This document shows positions 53,801 to 61,640 of a stretch of DNA of 64,000 bases, in pieces (position 1 is the stretch's first letter; every line of letters begins with the position of its first letter). A program made the translations under genes and the position numbers. Below the pieces are notes generated by a model, which saw only the letters and a list, made by a program, of their open reading frames with translations, did no database searches and had not been told where the DNA came from. The stretch is from Nonomuraea sp. PA05 (GTDB lineage: Bacteria > Actinomycetota > Actinomycetes > Streptosporangiales > Streptosporangiaceae): NCBI RefSeq assembly GCF_008086045.1, contig NZ_VSEY01000004.1:310001-374000 (forward strand). Direction: 5' to 3'.

Positions 53801-54024
53801 GTGGTCCAGTCGGCGATCTTCTTCGCCGGTGCGAGGTCGGCCTTGGTGTCGAACGTGATCCAGAAGTCGGAGACCGGCTCCGTGCGGAAGCGGCCCTTCA
53901 GGTCCGACGCGATCTTGTCGGCGGGCGCACCGGGATCCGGCTCAGCGGCCGACGCCGGTAAGGGCGAGATCATGCTCAGGCCGACCACTGCGGCCAGCGA
54001 AGCGACGAGGGCTTTCAGTCTCAC
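47845..54024 (-). CDS. secreted multidomain S8 subtilisin-like serine protease
   Basis: A 2059-residue exported protease. Residues 1-26 are a signal peptide, then an I9-like propeptide (to about 150). The catalytic domain holds Asp in VSNLDSGVQFDHP (about 194), His in DDDGHGTHTMGTMVG (about 246) and Ser in EMSGTSMAAPHVAGAVA (about 419), so the triad is complete. Downstream are carboxypeptidase-regulatory-like beta-sandwiches (about 490-660), a nidogen-like block with FGYGDGIGTDDP, a propeller-like region (LAYNPAEDVFYIGG, LAYNQASDTIWYTD), a malectin-like domain (about 1328-1485), and a second round of nidogen-like (GYGDGIGGDNP), regulatory-like and malectin-like (about 1902-2059) domains. The malectin-like parts suggest binding to carbohydrate or cell wall. 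GTG 54024 has GGAGG 9-10 bp upstream. It is transcribed alone and ends in a strong terminator. Confidence 0.92.
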   Translation of the reverse strand: MRLKALVASLAAVVGLSMISPLPASAAEPDPGAPADKIASDLKGRFRTEPVSDFWITFDTKADLAPAKKIADWTTRGQFVYDALKASARASAASVSAGLDAAGVKYTSYPLVNAVLVKGGTQKLALDVASVGQVAEIHASPQVALVEPVDEKTPADQAVRPAAPAEDGTVSWGLDAIHTPQAWAKGATGAGITVSNLDSGVQFDHPALMRRYRGTKPDGTVDHNYNWMATRGTCTGAPCDDDGHGTHTMGTMVGDDGTNHVGVAPDAQWIATNGCCDSTGVESLLKSGWWLLAPTDVHGNNPDPSKRPHVINNSWGQNVEHNFDDFFQAIDEAWSAAGIFSVWSSGNTTPYAACDTVSSPGSAESAYSVGAYASDGTLALFSRKGEGEDGRIKPEISAPGVAVRSSYLNGSYTEMSGTSMAAPHVAGAVAGLWSYDPTLIGQVEETRRLLAESAVDVDDTECGGTADFNNKYGEGRLDLVRLLELAPRQGGTLTGVVTADGAPAPAVDVTISGPFSRSVGTDKDGRFTINLPVGDYQISTKAFGYLTATASATVALGQNTSVEVPLTAAARHDISGRVIDDKKQPVPNADVSVKDTPLEAVRTDANGAFTIAGVPEGQYGLAVTPNACFSPTSVPLTVGAENKSLEIPIGLVVDKGGYSCSLSEGEYLRGTDPVAFKSGVWATVDLPFPIALYNGSHDTLGISLRGVISPDTTTGPGTGGAGIFPFYVPSPVQFAPGGGVFTAATKVDGEDAFVIEFRDAKIWAYPIRSEYTEPVSFSATLTRSGKVIFGYGDGIGTDDPVTGGARTITGIQGWAGVDGIRFSDSVPVLHDGMIVTYDLPDWGYLDATVVDKNDGLPVSGAKVSITGKNGLVESVTTNGTGVVHRQLPVAGYTMTVEAPNYGTASYDFALDKLYAKATIDARLTTGAAGLKASGLDAVMGTDQNGVGSLTLTNNGSAPLTYDLGEAARHHELDAAGATTRTGTGADSTIDLTAWKAGASGMKPSNVDGKAATASAAEAQAEGKVGTTSGGDVITRIDIPGTIAEKEPSGIGYDGDVWVHDYTARTNTAYTVTGKRTGKVFDASWNPEYRAFDMALDTKTGDMCQMEDSPASYIHCFDRETGKETRQIKGDWSTLQLTGLAYNPAEDVFYIGGRKNGLIGTVAGTSHDNAGALLSFCAPPLPEVMGLAYNQASDTIWYTDLTSNRPTRLLQVDPDDCSLVNAWWFPGQKAGQGGGLETDSTGALWAADQIADDVVLVDVEDDLLTDLPWLSLSSTGGTLAPGESTTVKVSISSKDADPGTLGANIVVLSDSGRQPKTYVPVTLTTTKYQVGVNAGGPSFTDASGYTWSGDQAARGKAWGYTGKGKTISTRAAIKGTEDDALFQSQRTTPGKDLVYTFPDTPKGTYAIDLGFAEIEQVWQGKRVFDVLIDDELTQYAYDPVKAVGPNAADWHTAVVQHDGGPLTVELRGSKGLRAPSIAALRVTLDPRGDKAEPEPQPEEPEPGPVPVAPAGRSYAMKVTDGLYRQGTEESGWHGDDVCGVLWFDSSFLFPFYDTAWDGVCVTTNGALIFDRAGTVGNNTALPSPYAYDAIFPLWDDLVVDDQAGIYFGATEVDGLAAEVIEWRNAAFDSDRAARVSFSVTLIADGRIQIGYGDGIGGDNPLTRGSSATVGVEGLKRNPASQYSFNQPILKAGLGLEYTLPAAGTIEGTVTDANDGKPIAGAIVTLAGPNGDRVITTDEKGRWKAQALVGENTVQVWAPNYVTAGRPVTIAKKDQAEVVDTALTTGVTTVTGGDLDWLLGPDQKATADVIVTNTGSAPLEVRLSEQKRASDGGHEAADLPWLTLTGPAAAGTVKLAAGESTTVTATADNAAVEPGVLVGDVLVASNAGKSEAQFRPVRLATSAYWKGVDAGGSGHVGADGFVWSPDQKLGSRPWGYVGGNARATKAAIGGTEDDDLFRTQRTGETFAYVFKNAPAGTYRIGLDFAEFEKVKAGKRAFDVLVGGKPVLHDHDVQARVGALTADVNTVTVEHAGGDLKVELLREIGERDPILNALKVQQDPRL

Positions 54025-54098
54025 GTGCGGGGTCCTCCGGCCTACAGGGGTTGGTAGGGGTCGTGGCTCTCGTCATCGCCGTCGTCGCCGTCATCTTG

Positions 54099-54125
54099 GG
54101 CGTCAGGGGCGTCAGGGGCGTCAGG
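54099..54125. repeat. three perfect 9-bp tandem repeats
   Basis: GGCGTCAGG occurs three times in tandem, preceded by a looser GTCATCGCC/GTCGTCGCC run from 54071, in the 256-bp gap between the subtilase and the LAL regulator starts and stops. The gap has no gene. It lies upstream of the subtilase and may hold its regulatory sites. Confidence 0.7.
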
Positions 54126-54280
54126 GGTGCTGACGCGCGGCTCAAATGGTCGCTGGTGCTCGATGAGGGAGTCGTCACGCGCGGCAGGTCGCTCAGGCAT
54201 GCACTGCCCCAGTGCCATGGATCATGGAGTCATGCTCGGGGTGACGAGCGATCTTCGCTATCCGGCGGATACGTCAATTT

Positions 54281-57235
54281 TCACGACGGGTCGCTGAGGG
54301 AATCCTCTTCCGCGAACACTCCGGCCTCTACCGCCTTGACCGCGAGCGCGGTCCGGGAACTCACCTTCAACTTGCGCATCGCCGCACGCAGCTGTTGATC
54401 CACCGTGGCCGGTGACTTGGCCAGAATCCGGCTGATCTCCCGGTTCGTCTTGCCGGCGACGACCAGTCGGACCACGTCGAGCTCACGAGGTGAGAGCCGG
54501 TCGCCGTACCCCCGTCGACCGCCGCGCCACAATCGCGGAACCTCGGCGCCGTGTTCGCGAAGCCGCTGTGCGACACGGTCCGCATCGCCGCGGGCTCCGA
54601 GTTTGAACAGTTGCTCGTACTGTGCGGCCAGCAGCTCTCGGCCCTGTTCGAGCTGGCCTTGCGCCATGAGCGCCGCGGCTTGACGCTCGCGGGCGAGCAT
54701 GGCGTCGTAGGGGCGCGGCAACGCGTTCCAGGCGCGCGCCGCCCGGTCGTACGCCCTCGCCGCGCGGGCGTGGTCTCCGGCTGCGGCGGCCAGCAGAGCA
54801 CGGCATACGGTGAGGGCGGCGCGAGGCGCAGGCGCCGTACGGCCACGCAGTCCTCTGGCGAACTGGTCGCCCAGGCGGGTCGCGGCCTTCAGGTCGCCAG
54901 CGACGAGGAGTGCCTCGATCCGGGCGGGGACGAGGTCCGTCGCCCAGACCCAGATGCCTTTTCTGCGAACTGTGTCGATCGGCTCGTTCGTGATCTGCAG
55001 CGCCCGGCCGCTGTTTCCGTCCGTCAGCCACAGTCTGGCCAGCGCAGCGGCGGCCTCCATCGTGTCGTCGGCTGCGCCGAGACGGGCAGACTCCTCAAGG
55101 ACCAGCCGGAACTGCTCCCCCGCCGCGCGCCGCCGTCCGGCTGCGGCCGCCAGCCGGGCCGCGAGGCGAATGCTGCCGAGGTAGTGCGCCGGCCGGTCCC
55201 GGTCGGCATCGGCGAGCGCCGCGCTTGTCTCCGCGAGCCCCTCCCACCGGCCGGTGAACCACGCCAGGTTGGTCTGTTCGAGCCGGACGTTGTGTTGCAG
55301 CCGGGACGCCTGCTCGGCCTCGGCAAGGCGCATGGCCACGGCGAGGTGTCTTTCCGCGTCGGCGTACCTGCCCCAGATCAGTGCGCCGGTCCCGACATTC
55401 GCGTGGATGCGGGCCACGTCGAGACGTTCCGCCGAGGCCGCGCCGTCGATGGGCAGGCCAGCGACGACGTCCCAGGCCTCCTCCTCGCCGAGCATGAGCA
55501 ACGCAGCGGCTCGGTTGCCGGCCAGGTTCAGCCGCTCCGCGGGAGAATCGACTTCGGCGGTGAGCTCAGCGGCGCGATCCAGCCAACGCCGATGGGTCGA
55601 CGCCGGCCACGGTCCCGCGTAGGCCCAGCCTAGATAGGTCATTGCCCGGGCCGCCTCGACCGGGTCATGGTCGAGGTTGGTCACCGCTTGCTCGAGCTCG
55701 CTGAGCGCGGCCTGCGCCTCACCCCCGATGATCAGGAGCCGGCCCAAGGGGTTACGGATCTCGGCCTGCTGGCGGGCGGAGAGACCGGGGGTCTCCAGCA
55801 CCGAGCGCAAGGTACGGATCACGCGGTGGTAGACCTCGTCGACCGGTTCACGACGGCCCAGCGCGGCCACTCCGGCGATGCGCGCGACTCGTGCCCGATC
55901 CGCCGGCGGCAGCTCGGACCACGAAAACAGATCGACCAGCAAGTCGACCGCCTTGGTGTGGTCACCCGAGGCCATGGCCAGCTCGGCACCCTGCTCGGCG
56001 TACCGCGCCCAGGACCGGGTCTCGCCCGCCTCACGGAAGTGGTGGGCAAGGCGTGCGACAGGCGGCGGATGGATGTCCTCCAAGGCCCGGCCGGCCAGCA
56101 GGTGGAAGTGCCTGCGGTCGGTCAACGGGATCGCTTCGTAGACAGCCGTGGCGGCCAGCACGTGCCGGAACCGCCACTGGCCGCGGTCGTCTCCGTCCAG
56201 GACGCCGACGTCGGCCGCCTCCGCGATGGCGCCTCGGCACGCAGTCGGGGACAGACCGGCGGTCATCGCGATCGTGGCCTCCGATGACCGCTCAGCCAAC
56301 GTGGCCGCGGCTCGCAACACCTGCTGCGCCGTCGGCGACAGACGGCCCACCCGCTCCCGGGTGGAGTCGCGCACCGTTGGCGGCACCTGTAGCTTGCGCA
56401 GCTTCAGCCGGACCCACTGTCCGTCGCGGAAGACGAGGTCGGCACGGTCGCACATGAGGCGAACCGACTCCTCCAGCACCAGAGGAACCCCACCGGTCCG
56501 CTCGTGCATGAACGTCGTGAACTCCTGCGATATCGGGTTGCCGTCCAGCATCGAGGACACCAGCGCTGCCGTGTCGTCGGGTCGCATCGGCGCCAGGGCG
56601 ATCCTCAGCTGGGTCACCCCAGCAGGCAACCGGGACGTCAGCCGCAGCAACAGCGATCCGGCGTCCACCTCCTCCGGCCGATAGGAGATCACGAGGCTTG
56701 GCCCGTCCGATTGCTGTCGGGAGGCGACGAACAGCAGGAACTCCAAGGTGACCTCGTCGGCCCAGTGAGCGTCCTCGAGCACGAGAACGTCGACACGCAG
56801 AGCCCGCAGCAGCTCGTCCAGGGCGCGGAACAGGCGATGCCGTGCCGCCTTCGCATCGTTCAAAGGCTGCAATGCGGGCGGCAGGTCCGAGGACCATTCA
56901 GGGAACAGGGGCCGTAACGCACCCGCAAGCTCGGTGAGCCGCAACCGCGACACCGGACGGTCGATCCCACGGAACGCGTCGACGATCGGCCCCAACGTCA
57001 GCGATTCGCGAAGCGGCGGGCACACCGAGACCAAGGCGGTGCGCTGGTCCGGCGCGGCCAACCACTCTCGCAGCAGCCTGCTCTTCCCGATCCCCGCCTC
57101 GCCCTCCACCAGCACGATCGCCGGCGGCCGGGCCAAGGCGACCCGAAGCGCCGCCATCTCCCGATCACGACCCACGAACAGCGGCGTAGAAACCGTCGGT
57201 GAAGTCCCATCGTCTTCGGGCAAGGGGTCGAGCAT
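54281..57235 (-). CDS. LAL-type LuxR-family regulator with AAA ATPase domain
   Basis: A 984-residue cytoplasmic regulator. The ATPase domain lies at about residues 18-330, with FVGRDREMAALRVALARPP, Walker A VEGEAGIGKSRLLREW near 45 and Walker B VDVLVLEDAHWADEVTLEFL near 155. A long helical, TPR-like middle spans about 380-890. A C-terminal LuxR helix-turn-helix (LSPRELDVVRLVVAGKTNRE, ISRILAKSPATVDQQLRAAM) is at about 915-970. Large ATP-binding LuxR (LAL) proteins activate pathway genes in response to a ligand and ATP. ATG 57235 begins the conserved part. Its upstream side is a broken transposase, and a rearranged copy of its first 460 bp lies at 39886, so its original neighbours are lost. Its targets cannot be read here; the divergent IS debris suggests it is a displaced cluster regulator. 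Confidence 0.92.
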   Translation of the reverse strand: MLDPLPEDDGTSPTVSTPLFVGRDREMAALRVALARPPAIVLVEGEAGIGKSRLLREWLAAPDQRTALVSVCPPLRESLTLGPIVDAFRGIDRPVSRLRLTELAGALRPLFPEWSSDLPPALQPLNDAKAARHRLFRALDELLRALRVDVLVLEDAHWADEVTLEFLLFVASRQQSDGPSLVISYRPEEVDAGSLLLRLTSRLPAGVTQLRIALAPMRPDDTAALVSSMLDGNPISQEFTTFMHERTGGVPLVLEESVRLMCDRADLVFRDGQWVRLKLRKLQVPPTVRDSTRERVGRLSPTAQQVLRAAATLAERSSEATIAMTAGLSPTACRGAIAEAADVGVLDGDDRGQWRFRHVLAATAVYEAIPLTDRRHFHLLAGRALEDIHPPPVARLAHHFREAGETRSWARYAEQGAELAMASGDHTKAVDLLVDLFSWSELPPADRARVARIAGVAALGRREPVDEVYHRVIRTLRSVLETPGLSARQQAEIRNPLGRLLIIGGEAQAALSELEQAVTNLDHDPVEAARAMTYLGWAYAGPWPASTHRRWLDRAAELTAEVDSPAERLNLAGNRAAALLMLGEEEAWDVVAGLPIDGAASAERLDVARIHANVGTGALIWGRYADAERHLAVAMRLAEAEQASRLQHNVRLEQTNLAWFTGRWEGLAETSAALADADRDRPAHYLGSIRLAARLAAAAGRRRAAGEQFRLVLEESARLGAADDTMEAAAALARLWLTDGNSGRALQITNEPIDTVRRKGIWVWATDLVPARIEALLVAGDLKAATRLGDQFARGLRGRTAPAPRAALTVCRALLAAAAGDHARAARAYDRAARAWNALPRPYDAMLARERQAAALMAQGQLEQGRELLAAQYEQLFKLGARGDADRVAQRLREHGAEVPRLWRGGRRGYGDRLSPRELDVVRLVVAGKTNREISRILAKSPATVDQQLRAAMRKLKVSSRTALAVKAVEAGVFAEEDSLSDPS

Positions 57236-57370
57236 GCGCGATGATCTCGCTTTTCGCTGCTCGGGCGCAACTACCCGGCCGCCCGGGGTCCTGTGGGCGC
57301 CGGGAACTCGGCCTGAAGGGGGCCAACACTCCGTTCACGGTCGTGGTCGTGAGCTGCGGCCTGGGTCGGG

Positions 57371-57938
57371 CATGCTCGTGACGCTTCGTGTCTTCTCCAT
57401 GTTCGTGGGCTGGCTGACGCTGCTGCCCCGTAGCGACGCCTCCCAGAACCGTGCTGCGGCACGAGGTCGCCGTGCTGGTCCATCGGGTGTCCCGTCCGAG
57501 GCTGTCGTGGGCGGATCGAGCGGTGCTGTCCGGGCTGGCCGGGGACTGCCGGCGGTGCTGCGTGCTCACCGGCCGGTGACGCCAGGGACGTTGCTGCGCC
57601 GGCACCGGCGTCGGATCGCACGCCACTGGACCTACCGCGCCGGAGGACACGATTCGGCGGTCGTGGTGTTGATCCAGAGGCTGGCGCGGGAGAATCCTCG
57701 CTGGGGTTACGAGCGCATCCGTGGCGAACTGCGACATTTGTGCCATCAGGTGAGCGGTGCGACGATCCGCCGCATCCTGAACCGGGGGCGTTCGGGCCCT
57801 CTCCGAGCTCCCATCGATGATGGCTCCGACGTGATTCCGCTGCCGCTGGGCCGGATCGAGCGTCGTCACGTTCTCGGCGGGCTGATCAACGAACATCAGC
57901 GCGCCGGCCGACCATCGGATGCAGTCATGAAGGCCTAA
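57371..57938 (+). pseudogene. rve-type transposase, frameshifted
   Basis: From 57371 the frame reads [20 protein letters not shown]. In a second frame it continues [20 protein letters not shown] and [12 protein letters not shown], and returns to the first frame as [40 protein letters not shown] and RGELRHLCHQVSGATIRRIL. This is the first half of an actinomycete IS transposase with two frameshifts. The DDE domain is gone, replaced after 57790 by SDVIPLPLGRIERRHVLGGL and INEHQRA, the end of a transposase. So an internal deletion joined both ends. Confidence 0.75.
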
Positions 57939-58025
57939 GGCCGAGTTTGACGCCCTTCACAGGCCTGCGCCTCGAAACGCACCCCGCGATACAGGACTCA
58001 GCCGAACGCTGCGGAACGGAACATT

Positions 58026-58560
58026 GTGATCGCTCATTCGAGCGGCGCCCGAGAGGCCGGCCGCGAGAAGGTCCGGGCCACGCCCGAACAGACCCCCGCG
58101 CTCTTTGATCTGCCCGCCCCGGAGATCCCTCCCGTGACCGGATCTCATGATCCCGGCCGCTCCGGTCAGCGTTGGCGACGGACCATGACCGCGCGGGTTG
58201 TCGTCCACGATCTCGCCGTGCTCCGCGATAGGGCGCTGGACGCCTTCGACAGCGACATCTTCCTCGAGATCGGCGACACCGATGACGACGCGGACCTTCC
58301 CGACACTCGGGAGGTGATCGCATCGACCGCAGGAGCACTCGATTGGCTGATCGATCCGGCGGCGAGGCCATGGCCGCTGAAGGAGAGCGGCGCGATCCGC
58401 CTCGGGGCAGCCGAGCACGCGGTCGAACAGGTAGCTGATCGGAAATTCCAGGTCTCCTGGCCGGCCCAGGTTCAGGTGGGCGACCTCGCCGCAGGGCACA
58501 ACGCCTTCGACGCCGCGGACGAGATCAGTGGCAGCTTGGCGGTGGCGTGGAACAACGCGG
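58026..58560 (+). pseudogene. unassigned coding fragment, 3' end lost
   Basis: A plus-strand frame from GTG 58026 shows G/C-rich third positions and protein-like sequence: TPALFDLPAPEIPPVTGSHD, then ALDAFDSDIFLEIGDTDDDA, REVIASTAGALDWLIDPAAR and AAGHNAFDAADEISGSLAVA. I do not recognise the family. The open frame continues to 59279, but from about 58560 the composition deteriorates and it then runs antisense to the S41 peptidase gene, so the true gene probably lost its end by deletion. A minus-strand reading of the same stretch is possible but has poorer third-position bias. In 58561-58694 nothing else is clear. Confidence 0.35.
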
Positions 58561-58694
58561 CAGCCCCCGCGCGGCCTGGATCGGGAAGCCGGCCAGGTGT
58601 TGCGCGAGAAACTCCGCCGAGCCGCCGCTGGGCGAGGTCTCGTTCAGCGAATGTGGGGCCGGCTCCAGGACCTGGTCCTCGGGTGAAAAGTGCG

Positions 58695-59600
58695 TCAGCC
58701 TGCCAGCCGGGCGAGGGCCAGCGCGTGTGCCTGGTCGAGGGCGTCCGCGGCGGCGCAAGGGACGTCCGGCCGCACACCGGTGCCTTCCCAGTTCGTACCG
58801 GAGACGGGGTTGATGGCGCGGCCGGTGGGGACGGTGGCTTCCAGGTGGGGGTGCACGGTCCAGCCCTTGCACGGGTGCGCGCCGCCGCGGGTGGGCTCGC
58901 CGACGACGACGGCGCGGCCGAGCTGCTGCAGGTCGTAGGCCAGTTCCTCGGCGGCGGAGAAGGTGCTGTCGCTGGACAAGACGTACAACGGCTTGCTGCC
59001 GCCGAAACGCGCGCCGGGAACGTGCGGCAGGCTCCAGGACTGCTCGCTGCGCTCGCCTCTTCGCCAGTGCATGGTGTTGAGGTGGGTGCGCTCGTCCAGG
59101 AGGTAGCTGCAGACGAAGGCGACGGTGTCCGGGTCGCCGCCGCGGTTGCCGCGAAGGTCCACGATCAGCGCCCGGGCGCGGGACGTCAGGGTGAGCGCGG
59201 CGCTCAGCGGTTCGGCGGCCCAGTCCAGCGGGAACAGCATCGGAGCCAGCTCCACCAACGCCACTCCCCCGTCGAGTAGCTCCACCCGGGGCGCGCCGCC
59301 CAGCGAGGTGTCGAAGTCCCGGCGGATGGACTCCAGGGTTGCCGCACCCTCCTCGGAGGACACCGGGTCGGCGTGGTACTTCAGTCTCAGGTGTTTGTCG
59401 TCGTTGACGGACTGCAGGTCCGCGGTGACCAGACGGGAGAGTTCCTCGGCACTGTCCATGTCGTACGCGCCCTCGGCGAGGCGTCGTCGCAGCAGGCCGG
59501 CGAGCTGCTCGGCGATCTCGGGGAACACGTAGTGCTCGGTCAGCAGCCGGGCTGTCTCGTCGATGACAGGGGCGGGCTGAAGCTTCGTCTGAGTCGTCAC
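58695..59600 (-). CDS. S41 (C-terminal processing/tricorn-type) peptidase
   Basis: A 301-residue protein of the S41 family in its short, PDZ-less form (as in interphotoreceptor-retinoid-binding-protein-like peptidases). It has LSRLVTADLQSVNDDKHLRL in the N-terminal helical part, RALIVDLRGNRGGDPDTVAF near 145, and LYVLSSDSTFSAAEELAYDL near 205, where Ser of TFSAAEE is the expected nucleophile. The basic partner Lys is replaced in the usual -SG-A-A- context, as in other S41B proteins. There is no signal peptide. GTG 59600 has no strong ribosome site. It stands alone, between a gene fragment and a 418-bp empty gap. Confidence 0.85.
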   Translation of the reverse strand: MTTQTKLQPAPVIDETARLLTEHYVFPEIAEQLAGLLRRRLAEGAYDMDSAEELSRLVTADLQSVNDDKHLRLKYHADPVSSEEGAATLESIRRDFDTSLGGAPRVELLDGGVALVELAPMLFPLDWAAEPLSAALTLTSRARALIVDLRGNRGGDPDTVAFVCSYLLDERTHLNTMHWRRGERSEQSWSLPHVPGARFGGSKPLYVLSSDSTFSAAEELAYDLQQLGRAVVVGEPTRGGAHPCKGWTVHPHLEATVPTGRAINPVSGTNWEGTGVRPDVPCAAADALDQAHALALARLAG

Positions 59601-60018
59601 CGCAGGGAGTAGATCACTGCCCTGACGAAAACGTCAAAAGCGTACAGACACCGTTCCTCCTTGCCGCCTCCTGAGGAGCTTGTCGCCGGGGCTGGCTGGG
59701 GTAAGGCACCAGCGGCCATGCGCAGGCTGGAGACGGCTTCGCGGGCGCGGGCGGGCCAGCCGTTCGCATGACCCCCCGGTGTTCCACGAAGGCGAGGGTA
59801 CGTTACCGCTCCTCGTAAGGCGGCGACGGAGGGGGCACCAAACAGGTTCGACGCTCCGGGAGCGCTGCCGAGGCAGCGGCGAAGAGGCCACCGGTCGCCG
59901 TGTCCGCAGAATGGCCGGTGGCCGCCCTGGTCAAGCGGTATCGCATGGCCGAAAATCAGGAGTCCATCCCCGGCGCTTCGAGCGCGACCCGTTCGGATCG
60001 AGACTTCAGGAGGTCGAA
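59601..60018. other. gap without recognisable gene
   Basis: I find no conserved coding sequence in this 418-bp stretch. It must hold the promoters of the divergent S41 peptidase and reductase genes. The reductase ribosome site (CAGGAGGTCGAA) ends it. Confidence 0.5.
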
Positions 60019-60591
60019 ATGTCCAAGTCAGTGCTCGACATGTCGATGTCGCTCGACGGGTACATCGCTGATCCCGACGACTTCCTCGGTGGTGAGGACG
60101 GCGAGCGGCTGCACAAGTGGGCCGGCGTGGAGAGCGAGCCCGGCAAGCCGGCCGAGCCGGTCAGGGAGTTCCAGGACGAGTGGACCGCGGCCGGCGCGGT
60201 CCTCGCCGGACGACGGACCGCCGAGCTCATGGACCACTGGGGCGGCGATCACAACGGCCTTCCGATCTTCGTTCCGAGCCACCGGCCGCCCGGTCCCGCC
60301 GCCCGCTGGGGCTATCCGATGGTGACGTACGTGAACGACGGGATCAAGAGCGCGATGGCGCAGGCGAAGGCCGCTGCCGGGGAGCGGGACGTGCAGGTGC
60401 GGGGCGCGTACACGGCGCAGCGGGCGCTTGAGGCTGGGGTGCTGGACGAGGTGCAGGTCCATCTGATCCCAGTACTGCTCGGCCGTGGCCGCCGGTTGTT
60501 CGACCTGCTGCCATCGGAGATCGAGCTGGAGGTCGTACGGGTGATCGACACCCCGGAGGCCACCCACATCCGTTACCGCGTCCGTCGCTGA
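60019..60591 (+). CDS. RibD C-terminal/dihydrofolate reductase-like protein
   Basis: A 190-residue protein of the RibD_C/DHFR-like family: SVLDMSMSLDGYIADPDDFL at the start, AAGAVLAGRRTAELMDHWGG near 60, QVRGAYTAQRALEAGVLDEV near 130 and VHLIPVLLGRGRRLFDLLPS near 150. Members are NAD(P)H-dependent reductases of pteridine- or pyrimidine-like substrates; the precise substrate is unknown. An AGGAGG site lies 5-6 bp before ATG 60019; in-frame codons further upstream lack conservation. It is convergent with a toxin remnant, 6 bp from its stop. Confidence 0.9.
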   Translation: MSKSVLDMSMSLDGYIADPDDFLGGEDGERLHKWAGVESEPGKPAEPVREFQDEWTAAGAVLAGRRTAELMDHWGGDHNGLPIFVPSHRPPGPAARWGYPMVTYVNDGIKSAMAQAKAAAGERDVQVRGAYTAQRALEAGVLDEVQVHLIPVLLGRGRRLFDLLPSEIELEVVRVIDTPEATHIRYRVRR

Positions 60592-60597
60592 GCCGGC

Positions 60598-60837
60598 TCA
60601 CGGAACGCGCCGACGGCGGGCGGTCACAGGCGCGAGCCGGTCGGCGGGGAACGCCAGTTTCACCGGACGGCGGTCGGCATTGTGTACGAGCACTGCCTCG
60701 TTGCCCACTGTCACGAAGTAGGTGTGGATGTTCGCGACGGTCAGGTTGTACACGTGCTGGTCATCGGCTGTCCGCTTGGCGAGTGCCAGGTGAGCTGCAG
60801 CATCTGGTGGAAGAGAGCTCCGGGCATCGCGCCCCCA
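60598..60837 (-). pseudogene. Hint-domain polymorphic toxin, C-terminal remnant
   Basis: Read on the minus strand, 80 codons end at a TGA (60600-60598) and contain DDQHVYNLTVANIHTYFVTV followed by GNEAVLVHNA. This is the final block of the Hint (intein-like) domain used in pretoxin processing (VYNL-V-HTYFV and VLVHN). About 27 residues follow, rich in Arg (RRPVKLAFPADRL), too short for most toxin domains. The reading frame is closed upstream at 60838 and the gene is cut off by an IS3-type element starting near 60956. It shows that a second polymorphic toxin, unrelated to the intact RHS gene, once stood here. Confidence 0.7.
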
Positions 60838-60955
60838 CTATCCGGGACGAGGACGACCAGCTCAGCCCGGAGGAACGCGAACGGAGCGTGAGGTGCCCAG
60901 CAGATTCCGGACAGTCGGCTACATAAGCTGACAGAAGTCTGGAAGAGGTAGGTAC

Positions 60956-61640
60956 GTGACGAGGCGTCGCAGGCAGTCCTCGCCGGATTTCAAGGAAGAA
61001 GCCGTCCGCATGGTGCTGGAGGGCGAGCGGACGGTCGCGTCGGTGGCGCGCGAGTTTGACATCAACGCCAGCACCCTGGACAGCTGGGTGAATCGCCATC
61101 GGATCGTGCACGCCCGGGATGGGCAGCGGCCGGTCTCCGGGCCGGACCGGGCGCGGATCCGGGAGCTAAAGCGGGAGAACGCCGAACTGCGCGAAAAGTT
61201 GATCTTCCTGAAAAAGCAGCCGCCTTCTTCGCGTCCGAGACTCGATGACGCTCGCCAAGTACGAGCTCATCGACGCGGAGAAGGCCTCCCACAAGATCGC
61301 GCGGATGTGCGCCTGGCTGGGTGTGTCCCGTTCGGGCTTCTACGAGTGGCGCGAGCGGCCGGCCTCGGCCACCGCGCAACGCGGGCCCTGCTGGCAACCC
61401 TGGTCGCCGAGATCTTCGCCGGCTCGCACGAGACTTATGGCTACCGGCGGGTGCACGCCGCCCCGGCCCGCCGCGGCGAGCACTGCTCGGCCGAGCTGGT
61501 GTGCGCCCTGATGCGCGAGCAGGGCCTCATCCCGGCCCAGGTACGGGCGTTCCGGCCGGCCACCACCGTCCAGGGTGACTACCGTGGCCGGGCGGACCGA
61601 CAGGTGTGCCCGGCGAATGGTCGAACTGGACTCAGCGCCG
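60956..61640 (+). mobile_element. IS3-family element, frameshifted and 3'-truncated
   Basis: OrfA starts at GTG 60956: TRRRRQSSPDFKEEAVRMVL, SVAREFDINASTLDSWVNRH and the leucine-zipper-like ELKRENAELREKLIFLKK. The usual ending AAAFFASETR is found only in the next frame, so one base is missing near 61218. OrfB starts at ATG 61245 (MTLAKYELIDAEKASHKIAR, WLGVSRSGFYEWRERPAS). A second shift near 61380 moves it to EIFAGSHETYGYRRVHA, and it breaks off near 61610 before the DDE core. The element is dead. The rest, 61641-62045, shows nothing I recognise. Confidence 0.8.

Noticed and set aside
59680..60018. A longer start for the DHFR-like gene
   Set aside because: The upstream codons are Arg/Gly-rich and unconserved, and a strong AGGAGG site marks ATG 60019.
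60956..61245. Programmed -1 frameshifting in the IS3 element
   Set aside because: The shift at the A-run restores the usual end of OrfA itself and not an OrfA-OrfB fusion, and a second shift and truncation follow in OrfB, so mutation is the simpler reading.
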